Shown one piece after another: positions 45,066 to 54,344 of a stretch of DNA of 64,000 nt; positions within the stretch are counted from its first letter, which is position 1, and each line of letters begins with the position of its first letter. Position numbers and translations under genes: made by a program. A model generated the notes under the pieces. It ran no database searches and had not been told where the DNA came from. It worked only from the letters and a program-made list of their open reading frames with translations. Source of the DNA: Candidatus Pelagibacter sp. RS40 (GTDB lineage: Bacteria > Pseudomonadota > Alphaproteobacteria > Pelagibacterales > Pelagibacteraceae); the NCBI RefSeq assembly GCF_002101295.1, contig NZ_CP020778.1:909001-973000 (forward strand). The letters are read 5' to 3'.

Positions 45066-46649
45066 TTAATTATTAAGAATAGCCTCAGAACCTTTTTCAG
45101 CAATCATTAGGGTAGGGGCATTTAAATTAGCGCTTGGTATTTCAGGTATAACTGATGCATCAATTACCCTTAAATTTCCAATTCCATTTACTTTTAAATC
45201 TTGATCTACAACCGCCATGTCATCCACTCCCATTTTACAAGTTCCACAAGGGTGATAAGCAGTATCAGCTTTAGATCTTATATATTCATTTAATTCATCA
45301 TCTGACTGAGCGTTGAAACCTGGTCCAACTTCATCTCCAGCATGTTCTGCAAGAGCTGGTTGAGATAGAATTTTTCTTGCAACATGAATACATTCTCTAG
45401 TTTGTTTTAGATCTTCTTCTTCTTTTAAATAATTAAATAAAATTTTAGGGTAATCGTATGGATCTGATGAATTTAGAGTTATCTCACCTCTACTTTTTGG
45501 ATGATTTGGACTCGCGTGTAATTGATAACCGTGCGAGTCTGGATCTTCTAATCCATGATTTATTACAAAAGATGGAAAGAAATGAAATTGAATGTTAGCA
45601 ACTTTTCTCTCTGGTGAAGATTTTGCAAAACCACCAGCCTCCAAAAATGATTTTGAACAAGGTCCTGATTTAAACATAAACCATTGTATACCTGCTAAAA
45701 CTTTAGGTATTAATTTTGTGTATGTATAAAGAGTGTTGGGTGTCTTACATTTTTGTTGAATGTAAGTTTCAAGATGGTCTTGTAAATTTTTTCCAACACC
45801 TTTTGAGTTATGTACAACTTCAATTCCATTATCTCTTAAGTGAGCTTCATCACCAATACCTGATAACATTAACAATTGAGGAGAATTTATAGATCCTCCG
45901 CTCAATATTACCTCTTTATTTGCATAGATTTTTTGTACTTTATTTTTAATTTTTACTTGAAGGCCGACTGCCTTTTTCCCTTCAAATAATATTTTCTCAA
46001 CAAATGAATTTTTTAAAATATTTAAATTTTTTCTATTTTTAACAGGATTTAAATAATATTTTGCAACACCAGCTCTTTCGCCTTCGTGCATAGTAGTATC
46101 AAACATACCAAATCCTTCTTGCTCTTCACCGTTCATATCTATATTTGTTCTGTGGCCTGCTTCAGCTGCTGCATCAATAAATGCTTTAAATAATGGATTT
46201 GAATTTTTAGATAGATTTACTGGAAGAGGACCCAAGGAACCTCTAAATTGATTTTCTCCACCAGACCAAGTCTCTATTTTTTTAAAATAAGGTAGTACTT
46301 TATCGTAAGACCAATTACTTAAACCAAAATTTTCCCATCTTGTGTAATCATCTCTATTACCTCTAACAAAAACCATTCCGTTATGTGATGAACATCCACC
46401 AATCATCTTTCCCCTTGGACAAAAAACACGTCTATTATTTAAGTATGGCTCAGGTTCTGAATAATACTTCCAATTATATTTTGGATCATGCATTGTATAC
46501 AATAGCGCCAATGGCATCTTAACTTTCCAAATATCACTAGAACCACCTGCCTCAAAAATTGCAACAGTATTATTTGTATCTTCCGATAATCTGTTTGCAA
46601 CCACACATCCAGCCGAACCAGCTCCAACTATTAAATAATCGAAATTCAT
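45066..46649 (-). CDS. GMC-family FAD oxidoreductase, choline-dehydrogenase-like
   Basis: A 527-residue flavoprotein with the FAD motif VGAGSAGCVVANRLSE (residues 7-22), the GMC signature MIGGCSSHNGMVFVRGN, and the C-terminal active site HPCGTCKMG plus NLNAPTLMIAEKG, which carries the second catalytic residue (Asn). Relatives oxidise choline and other alcohols to aldehydes. Given the betaine genes around it, an N-methylated alcohol is a fair guess. It overlaps the PhnZ-like gene by four bases. Confidence 0.88.
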   Translation of the reverse strand: MNFDYLIVGAGSAGCVVANRLSEDTNNTVAIFEAGGSSDIWKVKMPLALLYTMHDPKYNWKYYSEPEPYLNNRRVFCPRGKMIGGCSSHNGMVFVRGNRDDYTRWENFGLSNWSYDKVLPYFKKIETWSGGENQFRGSLGPLPVNLSKNSNPLFKAFIDAAAEAGHRTNIDMNGEEQEGFGMFDTTMHEGERAGVAKYYLNPVKNRKNLNILKNSFVEKILFEGKKAVGLQVKIKNKVQKIYANKEVILSGGSINSPQLLMLSGIGDEAHLRDNGIEVVHNSKGVGKNLQDHLETYIQQKCKTPNTLYTYTKLIPKVLAGIQWFMFKSGPCSKSFLEAGGFAKSSPERKVANIQFHFFPSFVINHGLEDPDSHGYQLHASPNHPKSRGEITLNSSDPYDYPKILFNYLKEEEDLKQTRECIHVARKILSQPALAEHAGDEVGPGFNAQSDDELNEYIRSKADTAYHPCGTCKMGVDDMAVVDQDLKVNGIGNLRVIDASVIPEIPSANLNAPTLMIAEKGSEAILNN

Positions 46650-47182
46650 ATTATTTTTGAAATTAGCAATTTTTTATAATCATGGATAGTTTTCATTTTG
46701 ACATATGTTTTTTTTGCAGCCTCATCAAATTTTCTCAGTAAAATTGATGATTTGAAATAAGATTTCCTTTTAAAACTCTCGGTATCTTTATCATTTAATA
46801 TACCACCTTGAAGTTCTAAGCTTACTTTTGATGCTTTCGATAGTTTTTCAAAATATGTTTTGTTTCTTGCAAGATATCTTTTAGCTAATACATGATATCT
46901 AATTGGCTCTACTATTTGTTTTTTAAAGAATTTTTTTAAATATTCATATCCAATTAACTCATGCCCACCGTCTAATTTATTTTTTACAAGTTCATCAGGG
47001 CTATCTATTAAAAAATGTCCATAGTCATGCAGCAAACAGGAACATATTAAATCATCATTACATTTAGATTTTTCAGCAAGCATCGCGGATTGGATCATGT
47101 GCTCTGACATTGTAAGTTTTTCCCCAATGTATAAAGAATTATTATTAGAAAAATTTGAAATGATTTTTTCGATAATCTGCAT
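46646..47182 (-). CDS. PhnZ/TmpB-type HD-domain mixed-valent diiron oxygenase
   Basis: A 178-residue HD-domain protein. The probable iron ligands are His28, His52, Asp53, His74, His97 and Asp153; their spacing (24, 1, 22, 23, 56) nearly matches the PhnZ ligands as I recall them (His34, His58, Asp59, His80, His104, Asp161). Tyr18 and Glu21 fall where PhnZ has its Tyr24/Glu27 gating pair. PhnZ and TmpB cleave the C-P bond of 1-hydroxyphosphonates made by a partner 2OG oxygenase. Here the upstream gene, five bases away, is a TauD-family 2OG oxygenase. The substrate may or may not be a phosphonate. Confidence 0.8.
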   Translation of the reverse strand: MQIIEKIISNFSNNNSLYIGEKLTMSEHMIQSAMLAEKSKCNDDLICSCLLHDYGHFLIDSPDELVKNKLDGGHELIGYEYLKKFFKKQIVEPIRYHVLAKRYLARNKTYFEKLSKASKVSLELQGGILNDKDTESFKRKSYFKSSILLRKFDEAAKKTYVKMKTIHDYKKLLISKII

Positions 47183-47187
47183 CTAGA

Positions 47188-48015
47188 TTATTGAGGATGA
47201 TCACCCTCAATAGCTATACGATCCATTACTCTTTCAAATCCAAGACCTCTGTTTGGAAAAAAATCGGTTAGACCTTGATGTTGCGTACTTCTATTATCCC
47301 AAATTGCAACAGCATTTTCAGTCCATTTAAACCTACATGTAAAATCTAATCTTTCTTGATGGAGGAATAATTCTTTTAAAATTTTATCACTTTCATCTTT
47401 ATCCATATCAATTATCTGTTTTGTGTACATCGAGTTTACATAAAGTATTTTATTACCTGTTTCTGGGTGAACTCTAACTATCGGATGGATATTTGAATAT
47501 TCATCTAAATTTCCATTACCTTCCATCTCTTTATATTTTTTTACAAACGCCTCTGCACCAAGAGAACTATGAACAGCTTTTTTACCTTTGATTTTTTCTT
47601 TCATCTCATCTGATAAAGTGTCATAAGCAGTTTCCATATTTGAAAACATGGTATCCCCTCCAACTGGTGGAATTTTTACTGATTTTAAAATAATAACTTT
47701 TGTAGGCTTTGGATTATAACTTACATCGGTATGCCACGTTTCTCCCCACTGATGTTTTTCTTCAGGTGCCTTTTTAATTCTTACTATTTCTGGAAAATTT
47801 TCTAAACCTTTTACATAAGCATGCGTTTCAAGAGGACCAAATTTTTTTGCAAGTAAAACTTGTTGTTCAGAGGTTAAAGGTTGATCTCTAAAAAATATTA
47901 CTTTATGCTCTAATAATAATTCATTAATTTTATTAAAGTTTTCATCTGAACTATCTGTTAAATCTATCCCAGAAACTTCTGCACCTAATGCGCCTGATAA
48001 TAATTTTACTTCCAT
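47188..48015 (-). CDS. TauD/TfdA-family 2-oxoglutarate/Fe(II) dioxygenase
   Basis: A 275-residue dioxygenase with the iron triad His95 and Asp97 (TWHTDVSY) and a distal His246 in STQHQGLTDF; the 2-oxoglutarate-binding Arg lies at 262 or 266. The N-terminal half has FFRDQPLT and KFGPLETH, as in taurine dioxygenase. It is packed two bases from the thioesterase gene and five from the PhnZ-like gene, so all three are one translation unit. The substrate is not determined by sequence. Confidence 0.88.
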   Translation of the reverse strand: MEVKLLSGALGAEVSGIDLTDSSDENFNKINELLLEHKVIFFRDQPLTSEQQVLLAKKFGPLETHAYVKGLENFPEIVRIKKAPEEKHQWGETWHTDVSYNPKPTKVIILKSVKIPPVGGDTMFSNMETAYDTLSDEMKEKIKGKKAVHSSLGAEAFVKKYKEMEGNGNLDEYSNIHPIVRVHPETGNKILYVNSMYTKQIIDMDKDESDKILKELFLHQERLDFTCRFKWTENAVAIWDNRSTQHQGLTDFFPNRGLGFERVMDRIAIEGDHPQ

Positions 48016-48017
48016 AT

Positions 48018-48485
48018 CTATTTTTTCAGTTTACCAGATAATACTAAATTTTCTGAATTAAATTTTTCCTTATTTTCATTAATAAATTTATCCATGATAT
48101 CTAATTTTTCTTGCTCAAATTCTGTAACTTTTCTTTTTTCAAGGTCTATATAAAGTGACATAGACTCTAAAGTAGCGGCTAATTTTTTGGTCTCTTTTTC
48201 ATACATTTCATATCTAACAACTAGTCTTTTCTTGTCATGATCGAAGAAATTACAATAAACGTCAACCTCCTCATTTTCTTTTACCTCGTTATTGTATGTA
48301 ATTCTCGACTCAACGACCATTGTACTTCTATTATTTGCCTTTGCATCAATTGCTCCCATTTTAAATTTATTAAGCATACCCTCTGATGCTTCATCAAATA
48401 TCAATACATAATAGGCAACATTCATATGGCCATTGTAATCAATCCAATCTTTAATAATTTTTTGGCTTTTAAGAAATATACTCAT
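48018..48485 (-). CDS. cdhB: Hotdog-fold thioesterase, candidate betainyl-CoA thioesterase
   Basis: A 155-residue 4HBT-type hotdog protein with the active-site segment DWIDYNGHMNVAYYV (about 15-29). In Pseudomonas carnitine catabolism a thioesterase of this kind (CdhB) releases glycine betaine from betainyl-CoA, beside CdhA and CdhC. Both of those are encoded just across the divergent spacer (49248 and 50135), which supports the assignment. Other acyl-CoA substrates are possible. Confidence 0.68.
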   Translation of the reverse strand: MSIFLKSQKIIKDWIDYNGHMNVAYYVLIFDEASEGMLNKFKMGAIDAKANNRSTMVVESRITYNNEVKENEEVDVYCNFFDHDKKRLVVRYEMYEKETKKLAATLESMSLYIDLEKRKVTEFEQEKLDIMDKFINENKEKFNSENLVLSGKLKK

Positions 48486-48486
48486 A

Positions 48487-49212
48487 TTAATTTACATATT
48501 CAGGTTCTTCTTTATCTAAGATTAGTCTAATTTGCGATAAGAATTGTTTTGCCGTATCAACAGGATAATTTGCAGCTTCCTCACAAGTTTTTTCTGCAAC
48601 CTCATGACTGACAATATTTAAATTTTTGTTTGTTGATAGAGCTGTAATGTAAGTTTCTGCAGCTTTTTCAAAATAGTACAAAGAATTAAAACCTTCAGCA
48701 ACTGTCTCTCCAGTTGTTATGATACCATGATTTGCTAAAATCATATGCTGTTTATTTCCAAGAGCACTTGCCATTTTGATAGACTCTTCCTCAAATCCCA
48801 ACCCTCCAAAATCATCATAAACAGCAACTCTATTATAAAAAAACATAGTATTTTGATCTATTGGTTTAAGCGTTGGATCTTTTAATGTCGAAAGAACAGT
48901 TGCATATTTTGAGTGAAGATGAAAAATGCATTTAGCATGTGGAGCTTTTTCATGAATAGTTCCATGTATATTTAATGCTGTTGAATCTACTACTTCAGGT
49001 TTATTTCTAAGTTCTTCAATATTTTCTTTTGTTATTAAAATTAAATCACTAGCTTTAATTTGACTGAAATGAATACCAGCTTTATTTACGTAGAAATCTG
49101 TGGATCCAGGAACACAAGCACTAAAGTGATTTGCAACCGCTTCATGCATATTTAGTCTTGCTGTCCACCTAAATGTTGCAGCTAAATCTTTTTGTAACTC
49201 AGTTATTTCCAT
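48487..49212 (-). CDS. Class II aldolase/adducin family protein
   Basis: A 241-residue protein with the zinc-binding His-x-His in IFHLHSKY and a later His in ILANHGIITTG, the class II aldolase pattern. Relatives include fuculose-phosphate aldolases and several decarboxylases or isomerases. It is the first gene of the minus-strand run and is divergent from the BKACE gene with a 35-base spacer. A sugar substrate seems unlikely in this setting, but the real one is not apparent. Confidence 0.82.
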   Translation of the reverse strand: MEITELQKDLAATFRWTARLNMHEAVANHFSACVPGSTDFYVNKAGIHFSQIKASDLILITKENIEELRNKPEVVDSTALNIHGTIHEKAPHAKCIFHLHSKYATVLSTLKDPTLKPIDQNTMFFYNRVAVYDDFGGLGFEEESIKMASALGNKQHMILANHGIITTGETVAEGFNSLYYFEKAAETYITALSTNKNLNIVSHEVAEKTCEEAANYPVDTAKQFLSQIRLILDKEEPEYVN

Positions 49213-49247
49213 TTTTGCTTTTTTAAACTATAAGTGAATTATAAATT

Positions 49248-50135
49248 ATGAACAATAAAGTTTTTGTATCCTGTGCTGTGACTGGTTCTGGTGATACAGC
49301 TAGCAAACATCCAGATTTGCCTAAAACTCCAGAACAAATTGCAAAATCAGCAATTGAAGCTGCAAAAGCTGGAGCTGCAATAGCACATATTCATGTAAGG
49401 GAAGAGGACGGTACCCCAAGTCGAAGATTAGAATTATATAAAGAGGTTGTTGATAGAATTAGATCAAGTGAAACAGATGTCATTTTAAATTTAACAACGG
49501 GAATGGGTGGTGATTTAGATATTGGACAAGGTGAAAATCCTTTAGACTTTGGACCCATGACAGATATGGCAAACGTTATGGAACGAATTGCAAATGCAGA
49601 ACAGTTTTTACCAGAAATTTGCACACTTGATGCTGGAACATTAAATTTTGGTGATGGATCTGTAATAACAGTAAACACTCCAAATGATTTAAGAAAAGCT
49701 GCGAAAAAATTACAAGAAATAAAAGTAAAACCAGAAATAGAAGCATTTGATTTGGGAAATATGTGGTTTGGATCTCAATTATATAAAGAGGGATTATTAA
49801 GTGATCCTCCAATGTTTCAAATGTGTTTAGGAATTCCTTGGGGAGCACCTGCTACACCTTTAGCAATGCAAGCAATGAAAGACACAATGCCTAAAGAGGC
49901 AGTTTGGTCTGGTTTTGCAATCTCTAGAAATGAAATGCCTTATGTAGCTCAAACAGTTGTTATGGGCGGAAATCCAAGAGTTGGATTGGAAGATAATTTA
50001 TATTTATCAAAAGGAAAATTAGCAACAAATGCTCAGTTGGTTGAAAAAGCAGTTCGTATCGTTGAAGATTTAGGCGCTTCAATAATGACACCAGCTGAAA
50101 CAAGAGAAAAGTTAAAACTTGTTAAACACAAGTAA
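49248..50135 (+). CDS. cdhC: BKACE (DUF849) beta-keto acid cleavage enzyme, likely 3-dehydrocarnitine cleavage
   Basis: A 295-residue TIM-barrel enzyme with the family opening SCAVTGSGDTASKHP, the zinc-binding HIHVRE segment, the TTGMGG motif and a QMCLGIPWG stretch. BKACE enzymes transfer the acyl part of a beta-keto acid to acetyl-CoA. With a carnitine dehydrogenase gene overlapping by one base, the likely reaction is 3-dehydrocarnitine plus acetyl-CoA to betainyl-CoA and acetoacetate. Confidence 0.85.
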   Translation: MNNKVFVSCAVTGSGDTASKHPDLPKTPEQIAKSAIEAAKAGAAIAHIHVREEDGTPSRRLELYKEVVDRIRSSETDVILNLTTGMGGDLDIGQGENPLDFGPMTDMANVMERIANAEQFLPEICTLDAGTLNFGDGSVITVNTPNDLRKAAKKLQEIKVKPEIEAFDLGNMWFGSQLYKEGLLSDPPMFQMCLGIPWGAPATPLAMQAMKDTMPKEAVWSGFAISRNEMPYVAQTVVMGGNPRVGLEDNLYLSKGKLATNAQLVEKAVRIVEDLGASIMTPAETREKLKLVKHK

Positions 50136-51076
50136 TGCCTTCAATTAAAAAGGTTGCAGTTATAGGAACTGGAGTAATTGGAGCGGGCTGGATCATTAGA
50201 TGCCTTGCTCATAATAAAATTGTTTATGCATTTGATAAAGATCCAAAACTTAAAAATAGTTTAATTAAAGAAATTAAAAGAACTTGGCCATTTGTTAAAA
50301 AACTATTCAAAAAAAATAAACTCAATTTAAAAAATTTTTATTATTTTACTTCCTTAGAGAAAACAATAAAGGATGCTGATTTTATTCAAGAATGTGCAAC
50401 TGAAAATTATGCCCTTAAAACAAAATTAATGAGTAGAATTGGAAATTATGCAAAAACAAACGCAATTATATCTTCAAGTTCATCCGGGCTTTTGCCTACT
50501 AGAATTTATTCAAAATGTAAAAATCCTCAAAGATCACTTATAGGACATCCTTTTAATCCCGTTTATCTTTTGCCTGCAGTTGAAATTGTACCTGGAAAAA
50601 AAACAAGTACTAGATATCTCAATCAAGCTAAAAATTTTTATAAATCAATCTCAATGAACCCGATAATGGTAAAAAAAGAATTGCCAGGCTATTTATCTGA
50701 TAGATTACAGGAAGCTTTGTGGAGAGAAGGACTTCATATAATTAATGAAGGATATGCTACAACTGAAGACCTAGATAGAGCTATTGAAGATGGACCAGGA
50801 TTAAGATGGTCATTAATGGGTACCTTTTTAACTTTTCACTTAGCAGGAGGAAAGGCTGGCATGAAACATATGCTCGAACAATTTGGTCCAGCTCTTAAAC
50901 TTCCATGGACTAAACTAAAAGCTCCTAAACTTACTAAAAATTTATCTTCAAGAATAATTAGTGGAACAAAAAATCAATCAAAGGGAAAATCTGTTTCAAT
51001 GATTTCAAATATTAGAGACGAATATTTAGTTGAACTTCAAATGATGAGAAAAAAATACGAAAAAAAATTAAGATAA
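50135..51076 (+). CDS. cdhA: L-carnitine dehydrogenase (3-hydroxyacyl-CoA dehydrogenase family)
   Basis: A 313-residue NAD-dependent dehydrogenase with VIGTGVIGAGWIIR (9-22), GHPFNPVYLLPAVEIV (about 145-160), LPGYLSDRLQEALWREGLH (about 185-203) and GLRWSLMGTFLTFHLAGG. These stretches match bacterial L-carnitine dehydrogenases more closely than general 3-hydroxybutyryl-CoA dehydrogenases. The thioesterase domain fused to some LCDH proteins is absent here; a separate thioesterase gene lies at 48018. Product: 3-dehydrocarnitine. Confidence 0.88.
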   Translation: MPSIKKVAVIGTGVIGAGWIIRCLAHNKIVYAFDKDPKLKNSLIKEIKRTWPFVKKLFKKNKLNLKNFYYFTSLEKTIKDADFIQECATENYALKTKLMSRIGNYAKTNAIISSSSSGLLPTRIYSKCKNPQRSLIGHPFNPVYLLPAVEIVPGKKTSTRYLNQAKNFYKSISMNPIMVKKELPGYLSDRLQEALWREGLHIINEGYATTEDLDRAIEDGPGLRWSLMGTFLTFHLAGGKAGMKHMLEQFGPALKLPWTKLKAPKLTKNLSSRIISGTKNQSKGKSVSMISNIRDEYLVELQMMRKKYEKKLR

Positions 51077-51484
51077 ATGGAAAAAAAAATGATCGATAAA
51101 ACTGCTGGATGTTTTTGTGGTGAACACAAATTCAATGTTTTATTAGATGAAAAACCAAGAGTTTTTAATTGTCATTGTATAGACTGTAGAAAAAAAATTG
51201 GAGGAATTATCTCAATTATTCAGTTGAGAGAAAATGCTGTTGATATTGATAAAAGTAAACTTGGAACTTATGAACACAGTGGTGGAAGTGGTAATAAAAT
51301 TAAAAAGTTTTTTTGTAAAAAATGTGCAGCACCTATTTTAACTTACGTATCTAAATGGGATAAATTTTATTTATACGCAGGTATTTTAGACGATGTTAGT
51401 ATATTAAAGTCTGCATATAATATTTTTTATGAAGATTCACATTTTCCATTTATGGAGATAAGTGAAAGAGAATTAAAAACTTAA
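51077..51484 (+). CDS. GFA/CENP-V family zinc protein
   Basis: A 135-residue protein with the GFA zinc pattern: GCFCG near residue 12, CHCIDCRK near residue 33 and FFCKKCAAPI near 75. The family is named for glutathione-dependent formaldehyde activation. Formaldehyde handling would fit demethylation of betaines nearby, but the family is broad and the link is inference. The ATG follows the cdhA stop directly. The stop shares TTAA with the convergent SDR gene. Confidence 0.8.
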   Translation: MEKKMIDKTAGCFCGEHKFNVLLDEKPRVFNCHCIDCRKKIGGIISIIQLRENAVDIDKSKLGTYEHSGGSGNKIKKFFCKKCAAPILTYVSKWDKFYLYAGILDDVSILKSAYNIFYEDSHFPFMEISERELKT

Positions 51485-52263
51485 TCTAGTCTTATTGCGT
51501 TTCCGTCTACTGCAATAATTTGACCAGATACCCTTGCAGCATCATCAGACATTAAAAAACTACAAGTTTTTCCGATATCTTCCTCGTAAATCCAACAATT
51601 CATGGATGCCATAGAGATGAATTCCTTTTCGATTTTCTTTTTTGAAATTTTTAAAAATTTTGACTTATCTCTTATAACTCTGACCATTCGATCGCCCTTA
51701 ATTGTTCCAGGGCAGATAGCATTTACCCTTATTTTAAACTTACCAAGCTCCATAGCTAATGTTTTAGTCACACCTACAATAGCCCACTTACTTGCTGCAT
51801 AAGGTGATCTAAGCGGAAATCCCATAATTCCAGCCCCAGATGATAAATTTATTATAGATCCACCTTTATTTTTCTTAAGCATTGGGATTGAAAGCTTAGT
51901 GAAATAAAAATGACTTATCACATTTACTTTTAAAGTTCTTTCCCAATCATTTGATGATAGTTTTTCAATTGTACCTGTAGGTCCAGCAATGCCTACATTA
52001 TTAATTAAACAATCAATCTTTTTTGTTTTTTTATTTATTTTTAAAAATAAATCTTTTACTTCTTTTTCATTTGAGGCATCACACTCATACACAAAAAGTT
52101 TTTTATTATTTTGTTTATGTTTTTTTGCTTTTGATAAATATTTTTTATCAATGTCACAAATAAAAACTATAGCACCTTTTTCTAAGCATACTTTTGCTGT
52201 TGCCCAACCTATACCTGAGGCACCTGCTGAAATAATTACTTTTTTATTTTTTAACGATGACAT
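51481..52263 (-). CDS. Short-chain dehydrogenase/reductase (SDR)
   Basis: A 260-residue classical SDR. The cofactor motif is SAGASGIG (Ala replaces the usual Thr before Gly), with NNVGIAG, the catalytic Ser in LSSGAG and Tyr-x3-Lys in YAASK. The acidic residue after the second strand (CDIDKK) suggests NAD. It is last in a four-gene minus-strand run with FrhB-like, 2OG oxygenase and ProV genes. Substrate unknown. Confidence 0.85.
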   Translation of the reverse strand: MSSLKNKKVIISAGASGIGWATAKVCLEKGAIVFICDIDKKYLSKAKKHKQNNKKLFVYECDASNEKEVKDLFLKINKKTKKIDCLINNVGIAGPTGTIEKLSSNDWERTLKVNVISHFYFTKLSIPMLKKNKGGSIINLSSGAGIMGFPLRSPYAASKWAIVGVTKTLAMELGKFKIRVNAICPGTIKGDRMVRVIRDKSKFLKISKKKIEKEFISMASMNCWIYEEDIGKTCSFLMSDDAARVSGQIIAVDGNAIRLD

Positions 52264-53484
52264 TTAAATTTTTTCAACTCTGCTAGTTATACCTTCTTCC
52301 TCTACACTATTAAATTTTTTATCATTATTATCATATATTTCTTTTATTCTTAATCTTTGAGTTTGAGGAGTTGGAAAGTTATTTTTTTTCAATCCAAGAT
52401 GTCTTGCATAAACAGCTTTTTTTTTATTTAGTTGGTGAGGCTGAAAATCATTAATATCATCAATATTTAAATCATCACCTTTTTCAATATAGCCAGCTTT
52501 AATTGCATCATTTAATAAATTTATCCCTTTTTTTGTTCTAGCAATTACAGCATTAAAGCCCTCATCTTCTCCAGCTGGCGATCCACCTGGCCATGTATCA
52601 AGAGCTGCTAAATCAGAACATTCTCCTATTGCATCTGGACAGATTTTACATCTAAAATGAACTCTCCAATTGCTTTCATCTCCCCAAAAGGAATTATATT
52701 CTTTATCATGCTCTCTACCATCTTTTGTTTTAATATACATAAGTCCAGGATTTCCATATCCTCTATATCTAAATATATCTAATTCCTCTTCTTTAACTTT
52801 AAAGCTGTTTATAAAATCTTGAGATTTAGTAAATTCGGTTGATCCACCACACACGAGTGTTAACAAATACAAACATTGTTTATTTACTCTTTCATCTATT
52901 TTAGAGAGTTGTCTTATAGCAGAGATATCACATGGCTTTCCAACAAATACAAATTTCTTATTTGTATCTAAAGCTTCATTAAATTTACTTAAAGGTGAAG
53001 CAGGCCCATATCTCGATCGACTTTCACAATTTAATAAATCTTTTTTGGTATAACTAAACTTAGGAAGACTTCTCATTGGATTATCAGGATCCCCAGCGGT
53101 GTGAAGTACAAAATCAACCTTATTTGTCTCTAATAAATATAAAGATAAACCATTCAATAAACCTCCAGTGGAGCTTTGAAACCGGATATCTTTATCAGTA
53201 GACCAAGCATAAAATAAAGAATTGTAATACCCCCAGATTAAATCATGCTTTGAATTATTATTTACTTCTGTTTGTGGCAACCCTTCAACAATAACTCCTG
53301 GACATGTTTTTTTTATTTTTTCAAATTCTAAATTAGATAAGGGTTTGATTGTCTTTGGCTCTAGTCTTCCTTTTTCAGACATTGAGATAGAAATTTTATC
53401 TGTTCCAACAAGGCTTTGACATATTCCACAGCCAATGCATAAACCATTATTAGTAATATCTGATAGGCTATTTATTTGAGACAT
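52264..53484 (-). CDS. FrhB/FdhB-family iron-sulfur flavoprotein (F420 hydrogenase beta-subunit-like)
   Basis: A 406-residue protein. The N-terminus has CIGCGIC (about 17-23) with a fourth Cys in KKTCPG, a [4Fe-4S] site. The FrhB C-terminal domain follows, with SSTGGLLNGL, FVGKPCDISAIRQL and a second cysteine group FRCKICPDAIGECSDL. Relatives reduce varied substrates with F420, ferredoxin or flavin. Cofactor F420 use is uncertain in this lineage. The gene overlaps the oxygenase gene by one base, an unusual pairing. Confidence 0.8.
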   Translation of the reverse strand: MSQINSLSDITNNGLCIGCGICQSLVGTDKISISMSEKGRLEPKTIKPLSNLEFEKIKKTCPGVIVEGLPQTEVNNNSKHDLIWGYYNSLFYAWSTDKDIRFQSSTGGLLNGLSLYLLETNKVDFVLHTAGDPDNPMRSLPKFSYTKKDLLNCESRSRYGPASPLSKFNEALDTNKKFVFVGKPCDISAIRQLSKIDERVNKQCLYLLTLVCGGSTEFTKSQDFINSFKVKEEELDIFRYRGYGNPGLMYIKTKDGREHDKEYNSFWGDESNWRVHFRCKICPDAIGECSDLAALDTWPGGSPAGEDEGFNAVIARTKKGINLLNDAIKAGYIEKGDDLNIDDINDFQPHQLNKKKAVYARHLGLKKNNFPTPQTQRLRIKEIYDNNDKKFNSVEEEGITSRVEKI

Positions 53485-54335
53485 TAATCTGCAAGACCAT
53501 CTGATCTTGCTGTGTTTCTCTCATAATGTATTGGAAGTGCTTTTCCATAAATTGCTTTTGAATGTTCAGGTGTATTTACTCTGTGGGGGTCCAAAACATA
53601 AGCAGGAATACACATATATCTCGATGAATTTCCCTCAATTTTGGTCACTCTATGCAATGTAAATCTGCCTTTAAAAATTTGTAAATCACCAGGCTCAAGC
53701 TTAAGCTGTTTCACTCTTGTGCGATCTCCATTTAATACTTTTTTAACTTCTTCAAAATTTTCATTTCCAGGTTCTCTTATATTTGGACAGTATTCAAATA
53801 TGCCACCTTTCTCAGCTTTTTGTATCATTAAACTTAAAGTAAATTCACAACTATCAAAGTGCCAAGGCAAAATACCTTCGGGTTTCATCACATTGTAAGC
53901 ATGACATGCTAAAGGATCTGCCCATCTATAAATAGGTGAAACGCCTAAACAAGCGGATACAAAATTTAATAATTCTTCGGTTTCATATAAAAATTTCATC
54001 TCAGAATTTTCTGAAAAACAGTCAGAGTTTAAATATCCGTTATATCTATTCATAAAAGTTCTTTTTGGATGATCTTTTGGTAAAGACAGATCATCTTTTG
54101 CATAAAGATAAGCATTGATACTTTCTTTAGACATATAAACTTCATTTAACTGTTGCTCTAATTCATTATTCATTATTTTTAATGAGTCAGGTAAAATAAA
54201 GTCAGGTAGAGTAGAGCAACTATCTTGCTCTAAATCACTTTTACATTTTTCTATAATACTTTTAATTTTTGGAGAATTTAAATCGTGGATAGGGTACTTA
54301 TTTAAATCAATAATGTCTTTTAAATTTTTAGACAT
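53484..54335 (-). CDS. 2-oxoglutarate/Fe(II) oxygenase, ArpA-like
   Basis: A 283-residue protein with a double-stranded beta-helix core. The iron ligands are His and Asp in PWHFDSCEFTLS and a distal His in RFTLHRVTKI; the Arg for 2-oxoglutarate is in SSRYMCIPAY. The Asp is kept, so it should be a hydroxylase and not a halogenase of the related HxG/HxA type. It lies between ProV and FrhB-like genes. Substrate unknown. Confidence 0.78.
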   Translation of the reverse strand: MSKNLKDIIDLNKYPIHDLNSPKIKSIIEKCKSDLEQDSCSTLPDFILPDSLKIMNNELEQQLNEVYMSKESINAYLYAKDDLSLPKDHPKRTFMNRYNGYLNSDCFSENSEMKFLYETEELLNFVSACLGVSPIYRWADPLACHAYNVMKPEGILPWHFDSCEFTLSLMIQKAEKGGIFEYCPNIREPGNENFEEVKKVLNGDRTRVKQLKLEPGDLQIFKGRFTLHRVTKIEGNSSRYMCIPAYVLDPHRVNTPEHSKAIYGKALPIHYERNTARSDGLAD

Positions 54336-54344
54336 ATAAGGATA

